Assembly: GCA_028751875.1 (NCBI GenBank)
Contig: CM054153.1
Coordinates: 9,666,164-9,730,163 of the forward strand
Origin: Rapana venosa
Taxonomy: Eukaryota; Mollusca; Gastropoda; Neogastropoda; Muricidae
Direction: 5' to 3'
DNA length: 64,000 bases
The notes beneath the pieces are model-generated. The model did not search any database and was not told where the DNA came from. It worked only from the letters and a program-made list of their open reading frames with translations. The translations under genes were made by a program, and so were the position numbers. Positions 35,141 through 46,971 of the stretch are shown here, one piece after another. How positions within the stretch are numbered: the stretch's first letter is position 1; each line of letters opens with the position of its first letter.

Positions 35141-36900
35141 GCACCGTGAACTAGTTTGGTTTGGGGTTTTTGGTGGGGGTTTTGGTGTATGGTGTTGTTT
35201 TTTTTAAATCAGAAATCAACTTTTTTTGTAATGGATTTGAAAGATGTGATATGAAACAATTTTTGCAAGTTCCTGTAATGGAAGATAAAAACGTAATTAT
35301 TATTCTAAACATTTCAAAAGTATTCGTAGTTTGATTAAATTCGATCCTATAGTTTGAAGAAGCTGGATTAATCATTGAGGAAACCGATTGTAGAGTGAGG
35401 AGTATTTGCTTTTGGGGGAACTTAAAATTCTTTGTAAGAAGTTTACCACATGAAACATACACTTTGTATTTTCATACGTTAACAGCCCCCATCTTCTCTT
35501 TGTTGTTTGTGAGTTTAAATTTGAAAAGAAAAATCTCTAAGACAAGTTTAAAAAATGAATACAGCTCTGTACATTGCTTAGGCACTGTAGTAAAAGAAAG
35601 GATGATCATTGTAAAAGGCAACGTGCAGTCCTTGATCTCATAATGAGACACACTGTACAGAACATGTTAATAAAAGGGTCAGTGACTCATTCAGTTAATG
35701 ACACCCACTTGGTATTGTTTTTTGGCTGTGAGTGTGATGGTGGTGAACTTGCAAAATAGCAAACAAGATGACATGTCGCAGGACATCAACCAGAACCTCT
35801 AGTACAGTGTGGTTGGCTATTGCGTAAGTTCACTATCTACATTAATTACAGTCTGAAAACAGGTATGCTCTGAAATTGGACTGTGGCTTCCTGGGTTGCA
35901 AGATACTTGAAGAAAAAAAAGCATGCAAACTTTTCATCCAGTGTATTTATAACTGTATACTTAAGGTCTCCCAGTGAATGCCAGATGTGATGACTGAGAC
36001 AGAGTGCATATTGTGCCCAACAGTATCAACAGAAAATTAGAAAAGCTGTTTAACACACAGGATAAATTTACAAACATCATCATCCCAAAACTTACACATT
36101 TGAGCCATATATATATTAGATGTTTGGTTGTAATCACCGAGTTGCGACAAATCAGTCAAATCGGATTTCAAATGCTGTTTTCTCCAAAACTAAAATTCAA
36201 ACTATCTTTCCTCTCACACAATGATTGCCTATTCATGAGTGTTCCTTTTCAGAAATGCACTTAGTTTTCCAGTTACTTTATTTTCAACCCCCTTTGTCCA
36301 CTTTTCATGATGACCTTTTGGCAGTTGGTCAGATGAATGTGTAAATCACAAAGCAAGAGGCATGCAAGTTCTTAAGGCATAGTCACACGTAAATTGATTA
36401 GCTCTTACTATGTCCTGAAGGATTTCATTAGTGAAAAAAAGCAGACAAAGAAGGAATCTTACAAACCTCTGGTTCTGTTAGGATGCTGGGCATTGTCACT
36501 ACAAAATAATACTCCCCATCTTCCATAAAACCAATGCTAGAATTGTCTACGTTTCTGTTACCTGTTTCTGTGTTGTTTCATTTCCTCGTGTCATCTTTTC
36601 TTGCCCTTTTCGCTGCTTTCTCCATCCATTTTATTTGCTCCTTTCAAGCTTCTTGTTTTCTTTTCAAGTGTTATTTTGCCTCCAGGAATCAAATTGAAGA
36701 AATCAAATTGTTCAGACAGAACTGAGATAAGCTTAAATAATGTCTTCTCTGAAATTTATATTATAAATCCTCCGAATAATTTTGATAGGGGGGGGGGGGG
36801 GGAAATTGTGCTGAGTACTCGTCTGGGCATTTAAAAAACAGAGGAATGTCAGAGAAAATGACTGCATTCATTTCTTACAATTTCTGTGTTTTTCTATATA
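35141..36900. other. SDHAF4 3' UTR and AT-rich flank
   Basis: AATAAA at 35669-35674 gives a plausible ~530-nt 3' UTR. Beyond it is AT-rich DNA. A short segment at 35930-36020 (CAGTGAATGCCAGATGTGAT) recurs at 29815-29860 and marks an old dispersed repeat. A poly-G run lies at 36789-36802. No gene seen. Confidence 0.5.
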
Positions 36901-36903
36901 GAT

Positions 36904-37195
36904 TGGAGGCACCGTGGTCGAGTGGTTAAGGCGGTCAACTCGTGATCCAGAGGTCGCGGGTTCAATCCCCGCTCGGCTCGGTGTTGTGTCCTTGGGAAAG
37001 ACACTTTACTCCTATTTTCCTCACTCCACCCAGGTGTACAAGTGGGTACCAGCTCTGCTGGGGAAGTATCTGGCGACAGACTAGCGTCCTGTCACAGGGG
37101 TGGTGAAAAACCATCAGTTCGCTTAACGCTACAGAAACCGGGATAAGCTCCGGCTCTATGGGCCTTCTGGCTCGAAAGAACATACTACTTTTTAC
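36904..37195 (+). mobile_element. tRNA-derived SINE family 2 with perfect 12-bp target duplication
   Basis: Head with A box (TGGTCGAGTGGTTAAGGCGG) and B box (GGGTTCAATCC), then a body with the CCTTGGGAAAGACACTTTAC motif seen in many animal SINEs. Flanked by identical TTCTATATAGAT copies at 36892-36903 and 37196-37207. The acceptor-stem halves do not pair, so it is not a tRNA gene. Confidence 0.92.
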
Positions 37196-37307
37196 TTCTA
37201 TATAGATGACCAGCAACTGCTTATTTTTATGAAGGGACTTGCGGATGTCAGAATAATGAGGTCATGCACTGTTTGGAAAAGCTCTCTTACTTGACAATTT
37301 TCTATAA

Positions 37308-37966
37308 CCACTAGACTGCCCCACCCCGGAAATTTTCTGGGGCTAAATGTGCATCCTATACGCCTACAACCCGGAAAATTTCCGGGGTGTTGAACCGAAG
37401 TAAACAAGCCAGCTTCCTTGACTACAGTTAAAGGGAAAGAACTCCAAAATTACTGGCAAAAACGATCGTTTTTTGCTCGTATTTTGTGTTTTAATGCATG
37501 ACTGCTTGGGCAGTTCTTGTTCAAAATGGCTTACACTTCTTGTTGAAGGCATCAATAACTTTACACAGCTGTAAAAGGGGCAAATAAAACTTTAGATTTA
37601 CCTGACAGTGATGAAAAACGATTGTGTATAATTCAGATTGTGCATTTTTAAAAAATGAATGAGATTTGGCCTGGACTTATGTTTGACGTTACTGAGATGG
37701 GGGGTACTCGAAATGACAGTGGTGATGAAGAAAGTGTATTTTTTGTTGATTTTTTACATTTTAAATATATTTTCGCAGTGAAATCACTTAAATATCAATT
37801 TGAGCTTGCCTCGAAGCAATCTACGATATATATACTGTCATTGGGTAGACTATCAGGATTATTCAGGTAGTAATTTCTGAGTAAGAGGGATATGAACATA
37901 GCAAGTGGTACATAAGAATTTTATTCCCCGGCATATAGGGTGCACTTGCACTGGGCAGTTAAGAGG
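37308..37966 (+). mobile_element. MITE family A, solo copy
   Basis: Starts CCACTAGACTGCC and ends GTTAAGAGG before TTAA (37967-37970); the left target site has decayed to ATAA. It is uninterrupted and shows the family's undisturbed layout, including ACCCCGGAAATTTTC near the start and GCATATAGGGTGCACTTGCA near the end. Confidence 0.92.
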
Positions 37967-39164
37967 TTAAAAGTGATAGGAGTTTTGAGCTTGAGGCTGG
38001 TCTCTTGTAGGACATGTTTGTTATTCTTGCTAACGTGCTGGCAAGTGTTATGCAGAATTATTTTGAGCATGGTAAGGAATCTATTGTTATGAGCCCAAAA
38101 TTCCACCACAGAGTGTTACCTGAGCACTGTGGCTTATACTGCTAAACTGCAGTTGATTGATTAACAAATTATACCATAAAATATGTCTGTAGACTGTTTA
38201 AATTGGGGGAAATTTTGAACATAATGAGGTTTAGACCTTCCTATATTCAAGATTGTAATTGGCATGGCTATAGTATAGGCACCAAAAGTGGATGGGAGAA
38301 AGAAATAGCCCCTAGAGTAAAGTTGTACATTTGGGGCATACTACTTTACTAGTAGACTTACTTCTCCTGGTCTTTGCCTAAGAATGCAGTCTTGTTGAGT
38401 CTGTGCCTAAGATGGTGGCCATCTTTACAAAAGTCTCATTTTTATTTTGAGAGCATAAATAACACATTTTATTGCAAAACTTAGAGTCAGGTCCAAACCG
38501 AATATTCCACAGGAGAGTACATGACGTTCTCTAGTTTCCAAATGAAATGTCACATCAGTCATAAGATAACAACTGATTAACCCACAGGTCTTGATGCACC
38601 CGAAAGACTGAGCTAAGTGAGTCTTGCCTTGCTTGTTTTCTTACACTTTGTTTGAGTGAATTCCTCTTTACTGAGAAAGATTCCGGTATTGAAGCTTTTC
38701 TGTCAGTGGACATAAAGGACAGAGCTAGACAACAAAAATATTTGCAGAGAGAAAGCCTGCCTCTAGCCAATGTTTCAACCCATAACTCCTTACTCTCTAA
38801 CAGGCGATGCCTCTCTGCTTATGCCTTTTCTCCTGCCTAGACCTGTATTCACGTCAAGGGGATAGCTTGGCCACTCTGCCTCAGAGGTACTGCTTATGCC
38901 TGATGAAGAAGGTTTTTATTCCTCCTCAGCTATATCCATCTGGATTACTGTTTTTGAGGCTGCCTCTCAGTCTGTCATTGCTTACATATTTCAGGGCCTC
39001 TTCCTCCCTAAAGTCATGAGCTTTGTGTTTTTTTTAAAGATTACAGGCAGATGCACATGCCTATAAACTGCTTGGCTTCTGTGTCCATAGCTAGGAGTTG
39101 GGCTTGGAAGTCCGATTCTTCAAGCTTCTGATTAAAATCTTTTTTCCTTATTTATTTATTCTTT

Positions 39165-39375
39165 TATTTCAAGGATAGTGGAATAAGTGCTCATGTGCTT
39201 TATTTTTTACATGTGGTCCCCGTGTGCATGCGGTTTTGTAAATTTTGTCATCCTTTTTCACCAGCATAAATGGCCTACCTCTTCCAAAATGCAGAACAGG
39301 TTTTAATGTTCCTGTGTTCAGTGTGTATTCGCAAACAGGATCTCAAGTTTATAGTCTCATCCAGAGGACTTCAGG
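39165..39375 (-). mobile_element. SINE family 1, core and tail, diverged
   Basis: Minus-strand reading gives CTGGATGAGACTATAAACTT, the AGTAGGCCAT-like segment and the GCACATGAGCAC palindrome, ending at TATCCTTGAAATAAAAGAAT. The head is missing. Confidence 0.8.
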
Positions 39376-39739
39376 TGACAGGGTGTTTACTTGAGACTAA
39401 GAACAAATTTACTTTGCAAGGATTTTCTTCCAAGTTTGCATGAAATGACCCTGAGCTGGTCTGTCTCAGGGAATGTTTGTTCTCATTGCTGATGGACTAT
39501 AACTGCTGTGCAGACTGAAGAGTCTGAGTACAATGGGAATATATCTTCATGATCTGAGCTTGAAAGTCACCTGCATTCAGTGTCAGCCTAAGAAGACCTG
39601 TGCGAAGTCAGGCTCTGTGTACTTGTTTAGTGTAGTGGACTTCAGTGTTGGAGTGGATTGATCAGTGATGATGTTCAATATTGTTCTTGTTCTGAAGAGG
39701 ACTTATGGCATTGACTTAGTTTGCTTTAAATTTTCCCCG

Positions 39740-40060
39740 TGGGGATGCCAGGGGCCCTGTCAGTAAAGATAGCATCCCCACCTTCTGGAAATTCTCTCCT
39801 AAGAATTCCCACTTTTTTATCCTTCTGATTGTTTCTGCCTTGTTCTTTTTCTTCCTGTTACCTCCTTATTGTCTGTTTTCCGCCTTCTTGGTCCATTGCC
39901 CAGCCTTTTTACCCAGAAAGACTTAGAATATAACAACTCTCCCCCACGCTGAAGTTGGAAGTGATGGGCTCGACTTGTCAGGTGCTAAACGGCAGCACAA
40001 CACAAGTTATATGACGGACAACAGCAGCTGTCTTCAGGAGCATTTAACAAAGAAGTTTGC
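39740..40060 (+). repeat. Dispersed repeat, copy 2 of 2
   Basis: Same orientation and block order as 29150-29480: GCATCCCCACCTTCTGGAAA, CT-rich middle, CCAGAAAGACTTA, CGACTTGTCA, GAGCATTTAACAAAGAAGTT. Confidence 0.65.
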
Positions 40061-40324
40061 TTCATGGTGTGGGAGCTTCCAAGCTGTTTTATGCTCAAGT
40101 CTCATTAGGAAAGAATGGTGTGGGCTCTTTTTGTAATGGATAGTTCTCCCACATTCTGGAAACTTTTCAGTGTTCCCCTTTTCCAATTTGTCATTTCTAC
40201 CTTTTCTTTTTTTGTTTGTACAATTTAGTTGTTTTCTGTTGGTTTTTTTATCTTTTGTCATCTTTTTTGTTTGTATTTATTTTCTGTATTTATGATCCAC
40301 TCTCCCGTCTTTTTTCAGGATAGT

Positions 40325-40645
40325 CTAGGGGACAGGACAGCCAAGTGGTTAGAGCATTGCGCTCACAATCTGATGGCCTGGGTTTGAGCTGCCACTGAGG
40401 TGCCCATTTGAGGGGATTTTTCCTCCAGGCATTAACATCAGTACTTACTCCACTTCCCCAAAAGTTCTTCATATGAGACCATAAACCGAGGTCCCATGTG
40501 TAATCACCTGCAGAACATCTTGCGTACTTATGTTCCATCTTTTAGGAGAGAATGTCATTGTGTGCCATTGAGAACAGGTGACAACACTGACAAAAATGCA
40601 CGCAAGCTGGTGTTGGAATGCTGCTACCTTAGTGGTGGGTAAACA
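40325..40645 (+). mobile_element. SINE family 1 with a different 3' end
   Basis: Head (AGCCAAGTGGTTAGAGCATT, GGGTTTGAGCTGC), core (CATATGAGACCATAAACCGA), the GCAGAACATCTTGC segment, then a 3' end with TTGGAATGCTGCTACCTTAG instead of the GGACTGGATG tail. The same alternative end occurs at 58235-58280. Confidence 0.8.
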
Positions 40646-40969
40646 GTCACATACACAAAACCTCACCGTTTATGATCCTCCGAGTCCCAGCAAAGGAACA
40701 ACAACACACAAAACAAAAAAACCCAGCAAAGTCTGAGTTTTTAACTTTTCACCATAGATTACACATAGTTATTGATGCAGTTTTCTGTGCTAGGATGTAT
40801 GTTGTACCCTTTCTGGCTGGTGAATGCATGCATGGAAATAATTTTTTTCCAGATCTTTAAGCACACTGGCATTTAAGCCTTACCTCCACAATCATACGAA
40901 AAACAAAAATTCATTGATGATCCACTCCTTGAATTTAAACTGTAAGCTGCGTAATTAATTTAACTGAAA

Positions 40970-41284
40970 CTAGATGTCTTTGTTACTAGGGTTAAGCCAG
41001 ATGGAGATTGCTTTTGCACTGTTATGTCTGTAGAGACGTTTCCTGTGTGTAGTGTCTTGTGAATCAAAAAAAAAAAAAGTTTTCTAGATGTCTTTGTTAA
41101 GCCAAATGGAGATTGCTTTTGCACTGTGATGTCTGTAGAGTTTCCTTTGTGTAGTGTCTTGTGAATCGGGAAAAAAACCATTTTCTAGATGTCTTTGTTA
41201 AGCCAGATGGAGATTGCTTTTGCACTGTGATGTCTGTAGAGACGTTTCCCGTGTGTAGTGTCTTGTGAATCAAAAAAAAAAGGT
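40970..41284. repeat. ~100-bp tandem repeat, three units
   Basis: CTAGATGTCTTTGTTA starts units at 40970, 41084 and 41185; each contains GATTGCTTTTGCACTGT and GTGTAGTGTCTTGTGAATC and ends in an A-run. The first unit has a small insertion, giving 114, 101 and about 100 bp. Confidence 0.9.
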
Positions 41285-41774
41285 TATTTTGGCAGAGTTT
41301 TATGGCAAATTTTTGTTTTCCTAAATGTTTAGTTTAGGTGGAGGTCTGGACTCTGGACAGCTTTCTATCCAAGTGGCAGATATCAACAATTGATTTTAAT
41401 GTTATCAGAAATATATAATTCAATTTCAGGTAGTTCAGTCATGATATGCAGAATTGAAGTCAGTCATGACCAGAAGATTGATGTGATTATTATAAACACA
41501 ACTTGAAACATCTGTTAAATCTGAAGTCTGTTTTTACTCAGTGAAATAGGTGAAGGGGGAGGGGGGTTGGGGTCTGCTGCAGCTTAAATAATTGTAGTAG
41601 TTTATAATTATATTGGGAAGGCAGGCAGGTAGATAGGTAGGTACGTGGTTAAATGAGTGGGTAGTAACGTAGGTAGACAGGCAGACAATGAGATTATTTA
41701 TTTTGTGTGTGTGTTGTTTTTGCTGCCTCATGTTTTGTGGCGTTCTTGTCCTGTTTACTATCATTTTAGTCTCT

Positions 41775-42130
41775 CAGCCCCAGCAATGCTCATGCTTGTT
41801 ATATTACATCCCCATGGTCAGAAATCCACAGGGAGCTTGTCAATACTAGGCTGCCATGGGACCACCATCCAGAGGGGCCCTGCACTGCTGCTTGGTCACA
41901 TTGGTGGTATTCAGTGGTGCCTGTTCTGAGCTAACATATGCAGGGCACCACCTACTTAGTCTCCCAGCTGACAACAGTCATGGCTTAGTCACAGAACCAG
42001 ATGGAGTGAGACACCCACCAAAGAGTGGTGACCATCACAACAACCTCCTACCGTGAACCTCCTCCCTCAAAGGCTTTGACACCAACTCACCACAGAAGTG
42101 TATGGGGAAACCAAAACTGAGGTCACCATG
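41775..42130 (+). repeat. Dispersed repeat (also at 57590-57850 inverted)
   Basis: Shares GCCTGTTCTGAGCTAACATA, GCAGGGCACCACCTACTTAG and GAGACACCCACC with the reverse complement of 57590-57850. No coding capacity. Class unknown. Confidence 0.65.
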
Positions 42131-42454
42131 AGACCAGAGCAACCAAGGCCACTGAATCAAGAGACTTTTTTTTCCATTGCATGATAATCAGTGACGAGGA
42201 TTTAAGGATTTGTTGTTGTCGTTGTTAATGATGCTGCTATGGAAGTGCAACTGCTTTGAGAGTCCTTGCCAGGGCTTTTTAACAATGTATCCAGGCAAAA
42301 AACATGCCTGAGAGATAAGACACCTGCAGTGCTGGTCAAGAAGTCACTCAAAATCTCCTCTGTAAAGCGAGTGAAGGTCATCTGTGTGGTCCCAGTCTTC
42401 CCAATGAGTCCATAGCAAACTCGCTCTGGGAATGTGCCAGCTGAAGTCTGGAAA

Positions 42455-42556
42455 AAAACTCTGTGGCTATGCGATTCGAACTCGTGACCTTACCATCCAT
42501 TCCAGCCTATAAGTGTAACCCAATGCGCTAACCACTACGCCATGGTGGCTGGTAAG
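42455..42556 (-). mobile_element. tRNA-derived SINE head
   Basis: Minus-strand A box (TGGCGTAGTGGTTAGCGCAT) and B box (GAGTTCGAATC). The spacing between boxes and the lack of a pairing acceptor stem make it a SINE head, not a tRNA gene. The upstream DNA (minus-strand body) is degenerate. Confidence 0.75.
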
Positions 42557-42654
42557 CAATTTTTTGTTTGTAAATATATGTCTTTTGTTTTGTTTTCTGT
42601 GTGCGAAAAGGAAGGAGGATAGGAAATAGTTCAAAATGTAGAAGATCTGTGGTA

Positions 42655-42885
42655 ATTTAGAGCACGGGTCTGTGTTTGAGAGGATTCCCCCCCTGGAGTT
42701 ACATCAGTTTCGAACGCCATTCCCATCGGATGAGACTTATCACTCAAAGGCCTGGTGTCAAAGCCACATACAAGCGAATGTACAGGTTGAAAAGGGACAC
42801 CCATCTGTGATAGAAGGGTGGGCCAGCTATGGCCGGTGGTATGGATGACATGAAACATACCCAGCATGCCTGACAAATTCAGAGC
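42655..42885 (+). mobile_element. Highly diverged SINE family 1 copy
   Basis: The GAGGATTCCCCCCCTGGAGT, ATCGGATGAGACTTATCACT and GTGGTATGGATGACA segments line up with the family core but with many changes. Confidence 0.55.
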
Positions 42886-43214
42886 AGTGCACTAACAGCC
42901 AGTCAAGGAGTAACAGAGAGGTAAGTTTGTGTGAAAAACTAGGTGATGCAAGCTTTGTCGGAGGCATATGTTCTGTTAATTTATAGTTAATTTCAGTAGA
43001 AAGATTCTTTGATTTTCCTTTTGAGTTTTTGTTTCAGTAGACAGCGTTGGGTTGTTGTTTTTCTTTTTCACGTGTTTATGACCAGGAAAAAAAAAACTTT
43101 CAGTCATAATCAGTGTTAATTACAGTTACTTTTTGTTAGTTTAGTGATAGTCCGTGTATGGCTCTTGTGGCCAGTTGGGCTTAGTTTTTAGAAAAAATTC
43201 ATTTTAGAGGTTGG

Positions 43215-45540
43215 TTGGGGGGGGGGGGGGGGAGTGTCAGTGCAGTTGTGAGGGGAGGGGGGAGTGTCAGTGCAGTTGTAGGGGGAGGGGGGGTGTCGTG
43301 AGTTGGGGGGGGGGGGGGGGGGAGTGTCTGAGTTGTAGGGGAGGGGGGGGGGGGGGGGGGGGGGGGTCGGTGCAGTTGTAGGGGGGGGGGTTTTCAGTGC
43401 AGTTGTGGGGGGAGGGGAGTGTCAGTGCAGTTGTAGGGGGGGGGGGGGGGGGGGGGTGAGGGGGGTGTCAGTGAGTTGTAGGGGGGGAGGGGGGGGGGGG
43501 TGTCAGTGCAATTGTAGGGGGGGGGGGGGGGGGGGGTGTAGTGCAATTGTAGGGGGGGTTGAGGCAATTGTAGGGGGGGGGGTCAGTGCAGTTGGAGGGG
43601 GGGTGTCATGCAGTTGTGGGGGGGGAGAGTGCAGTTGTAGGGGGGGTGTCAGTGCAGTTGGGAGGGGGTGGTGTCAGTGGGGTTGTGTGTGGTGTGGGGG
43701 GGGGGGGTGTCAGGCAGTTGTGTGTGTGTGTGGGGGGGGGGGGGTGTCAGTGCAGTTGGGTTTTGTGTGGGGGGGGGGGGGGGTGTCAGTGCAGTTTTGT
43801 GTGTGTGTGGGGGGGGGTGTCAGTGCAGGTTGTGGTGTGGGGGGGGGGGGGGGTGTCAGTGCAGTGTGGGGGGTGGGGGGTCAGGGGCAGTGGGGGGGGG
43901 GGGGGGGGGGGGGGAGTGTAGTGCAGTTGGGGGGGGGGGGGTGTCAGTGAGTTGGGGGGGGGGGGGGTGTCAGTGCGTTTTGGGGGGGGGGGGAGTGCAG
44001 TGCAGTTGTGGGGGGGGGGGGGGAGTGTCAGGCGTTGGGGGGGGGGGGGGGGGTCAGGCAGTTGGGGGGGAGTGAGGTGTCAGTGCAGTTGTAGGGGAGG
44101 GGAGGGTGGCAGTTTCAGTTGTTAGGGGGAGAGAGGGGGTCAGTGCGTTGTAGGGGGGGGGGGAGGAGTGGCAGTGCAGTTGTAGGGGAGATGAGGGGTC
44201 AGTGCAGTTGTAGGGGGGATGAGGTGTCAGTGCAGTTTAGGGGGGGGAGGGGGGGGGAGTGTCAATGCAGTTGTAGGGGGGGGGGGGGGGGGGGTGTCAG
44301 TGCAGTTTTGGGAGGGGAGGAGTGTCAGTGCAGTTGTGGGGAGGGGGGGAGGTGTCAGTGCAGTTGTAGGGGGAGGGGGGGGGAGTGTCAGTGCAGTTGT
44401 AGGGGGGGGGGGGGGTGTCAGTGCAGTTGTAGGGTGAGGGGGTGGGGGGGGGGTCAGTGCAGTTGTAGGGGGGGGGGGGGGGTGTCAGTGCAGTTGAGGG
44501 GCGGGTGTCGTGCAGTTGGAGGGGGGGAGGTGTCGTGCAGTTTGGAGGGGGGGGGGGGAGTGTCAGTTGCGTTGGGGGGGTGAGGGGGGGGAGGTGTCAG
44601 TGCAGTTTTAAAAGGGGGGGGGGGGTGTCAGTGCAGTTGTAGGGGGGGGAGGTGTCAGTGCAGTTGTAGGGTGAGGGGGGGGAGGTGTCAGTGCAGTTGT
44701 AAGGGGGGGGGGGGGGGGGGGAGTGTCAGTGCAGTTGGTGGGGGGGGGGGGGGGGGGGAGTGTCAGTGCAGTTGTAGGGGGGGGGGGGGGGGGGGGAGTG
44801 TCCGTGCAGTTGTAGGGGGGGGGGGAGTGTCCGTGCAGTTGGGGGGGGTCAGTGCAGTTGGTGGGGGGAGTGTCAGTGCAGTTGGGGGGGGGGGGGGGTT
44901 TTCAGTGCAGTTGTAGGGGGGGGAGGTGTTTAGTGCAGTTGTAGGGTTTGGGGGGGAGGTTTTCAGTGCGTTGTAAGGGGGGGGGGGGGAGTGTAGTTTC
45001 AGTTGTGGGGGGGGGGGGGGAGTGTCAGTGCAGTTGTAGGGGGGGGGGGGGGGGGGAGTGTCCGTGCAGTTGTAAAAGGGGGGGGGGGGGGGGAGTGTCA
45101 GTGCAGTTTGGGGGGGGCAGTGGTGTGGGGGGAGTGTCAGTGCAGTTGGGGGGGGGGGGGGTGTCGTGCAGTTTGTGGGGGGGAGTGTCAGTGCAGTTGT
45201 AAGGGGGGGGGGGGGGGGGGGGGTCAGTGGCAGTTGGAGGGGGAGTGTCAGTGCAGTTGGAGGGGGAGTGTCAGTGCAGTTTGGGGGGGGGGGGGGGGGG
45301 GTGTCAGGCAGTTGGAGGGGGGAGGGGGAGGGTTGTGCAGTTGTAGGGGGGGGGGGGAGGAAGGGGGTGTCAGTGCAGTTGAGGGGGGGGGGGAGGGGAG
45401 GAGGGGAGTGTCAGTGCAGTTGTAGGGGGGAGGGGGGTAGTGTCAGTGCAGTTTGTGGGGGAGGGGGGGGGGGGGGGTAGTGTCAGTGCAGTTGTAGGGG
45501 GAGGGGGGTAGTGTCAGTGCAGTTGTAGGGGGGGGGGAAT
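43215..45540 (+). repeat. G-rich minisatellite, ~2.3 kb
   Basis: Units of GTGTCAGTGCAGTTGTA followed by 7 to 22 or more G, roughly 25-40 bp each and some 65-75 copies. The plus strand is almost free of C outside CAG. Runs of four or more G in series make G-quadruplex formation likely. Length and spacer variation (GTGTCGTGCAG, GTCAGGCAG) may be real or homopolymer sequencing error. The glycine-rich frames through it are a by-product. Confidence 0.95.
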
Positions 45541-46970
45541 AGCATGCAGGACTGGACAATGCAGGATAAGGATGTTTAGTGGACATTTTACAGAGGTGGG
45601 GTTTTTTTATCTGGGTTTTGGGGTTGTAGTTATTGATCAGGGTCCACTCATCAGTGAAATTCCAAATTTTCAGTGGAAAATTTAAAATGAAAACTGATGA
45701 AAAATTGAAAACCAAATATCAGGATAAGTGTTGGATGAGGAAAGAATAGAAAAGACAGGAAGAAGTGATTTGATATTCGCAGAACATTTCGTTTGTTCAT
45801 GCATGTAGACAAGGCTGTAATCACAAGATCTTGCCGAATATATCCTACCTTTATCAGAGTGAGGGGCTCTTTTGTCTGCTGTGTAAAAGTAAAACCAGGC
45901 TCAATGTAATGTTGCATTCCAACTGCATGCAAAGGCAAGAAGCTTCAGAAATTACAAAGATTTTTTTAAAAGCCAGTATGATGAGACAGTGTGCTAAGCG
46001 CTTTGATTTTAATATGGGAAAAAAACAGCATGATTCGAGGTTTTGGAAATAAAATATTTTATTTGTTTAATTTTGTATAAATCAAAAGCAGGGAAGGCCT
46101 CCTTCCCTTTTGCGATGAATAGGTAAAGTACTAAAAACTACTATGCAGTGATATTTTGAGACAGTTAGGAAATTTACAGAAAGTTTGTGAAATGACAGGG
46201 TTTAGAAGCAGCAGAAACAACTTCTGTCTCGCAGTTTTGACTATTCAAATCCAATTTGAACGAAAAATCAAGTGAGGAAATCCGCATGATGTGGTTTGTG
46301 AAATGGCAGGGAATATTGAAAAGTCGTTTTTAAAAGATATTCCCCAGACTGCAGAGTTTTGGAATGAAACGTCAGTTCACCTCCAGTTTAGCATGTTTTT
46401 GTCTCCCCCCTCTTTTAAAAAATGGTCAAGATTTTTGCTTTTCCTGAGTGGGAGCCCTTGCCTTATCAAAAAATGTTATAGGCATATTTTAACAGGTGTA
46501 GGTATTATAAAGATGTTATTAGATGTAGAGATAATGTACTATGAGGTTTAGGCCCATGCAGGATAGGCTTAGAGAGTCAGAGATACGTAGATTATGTACA
46601 TAAATTCATGTAGTTCAGGCCCATGCATGAGGCATATCTCCAGTTTATTGGCAGGTGCGCATAGATGGCCTGCTTTGGAGGGCTTATGATATCACCCGGG
46701 GAGGGGTCTTCTTTTTGTGTACGTGGTCAGCCCTGATATGGCCCTCCTGGTCAGTTGGGTTTTAAAATCACAGTAGTGACGTGTTGATTTGCTTGCTTGC
46801 CATTCTGTGATCCACTGTGGAGGGTCAAGTAAATGTGACAGGTCACAGGTGATATTTTTTTCCACTTGGTGTCAGCCCTTTTACAGCCTGTGCAGCCAGG
46901 TGGGTTGGAAATCATACCTGTATGTCGTCAGTATGCTTGTTTGTTGTGCGATTTCTTGCAGGTGCTTGCC
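45541..46970. other. AT-rich gene-poor stretch
   Basis: No gene or clear repeat seen. AATAAAATATTTTATTTG at about 46050-46070 is a small palindromic AT stretch. Reading frames are short and without recognisable domains. Confidence 0.4.
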
Positions 46971-46971
46971 C

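Noticed and set aside
36904..36985. A Ser/Leu-type tRNA gene
   Set aside because: A and B boxes are good, but the acceptor-stem halves do not pair and a SINE body with target duplications follows.
42465..42556. A minus-strand tRNA gene
   Set aside because: Only the promoter boxes look right; the cloverleaf cannot be closed, so it is a SINE head.
43405..45480. Long Gly/Cys/Ser-rich open frames (up to 181 codons), collagen- or keratin-like at first sight
   Set aside because: They are translations of a G-rich minisatellite; three overlapping frames are open at once and there is no non-repetitive domain.
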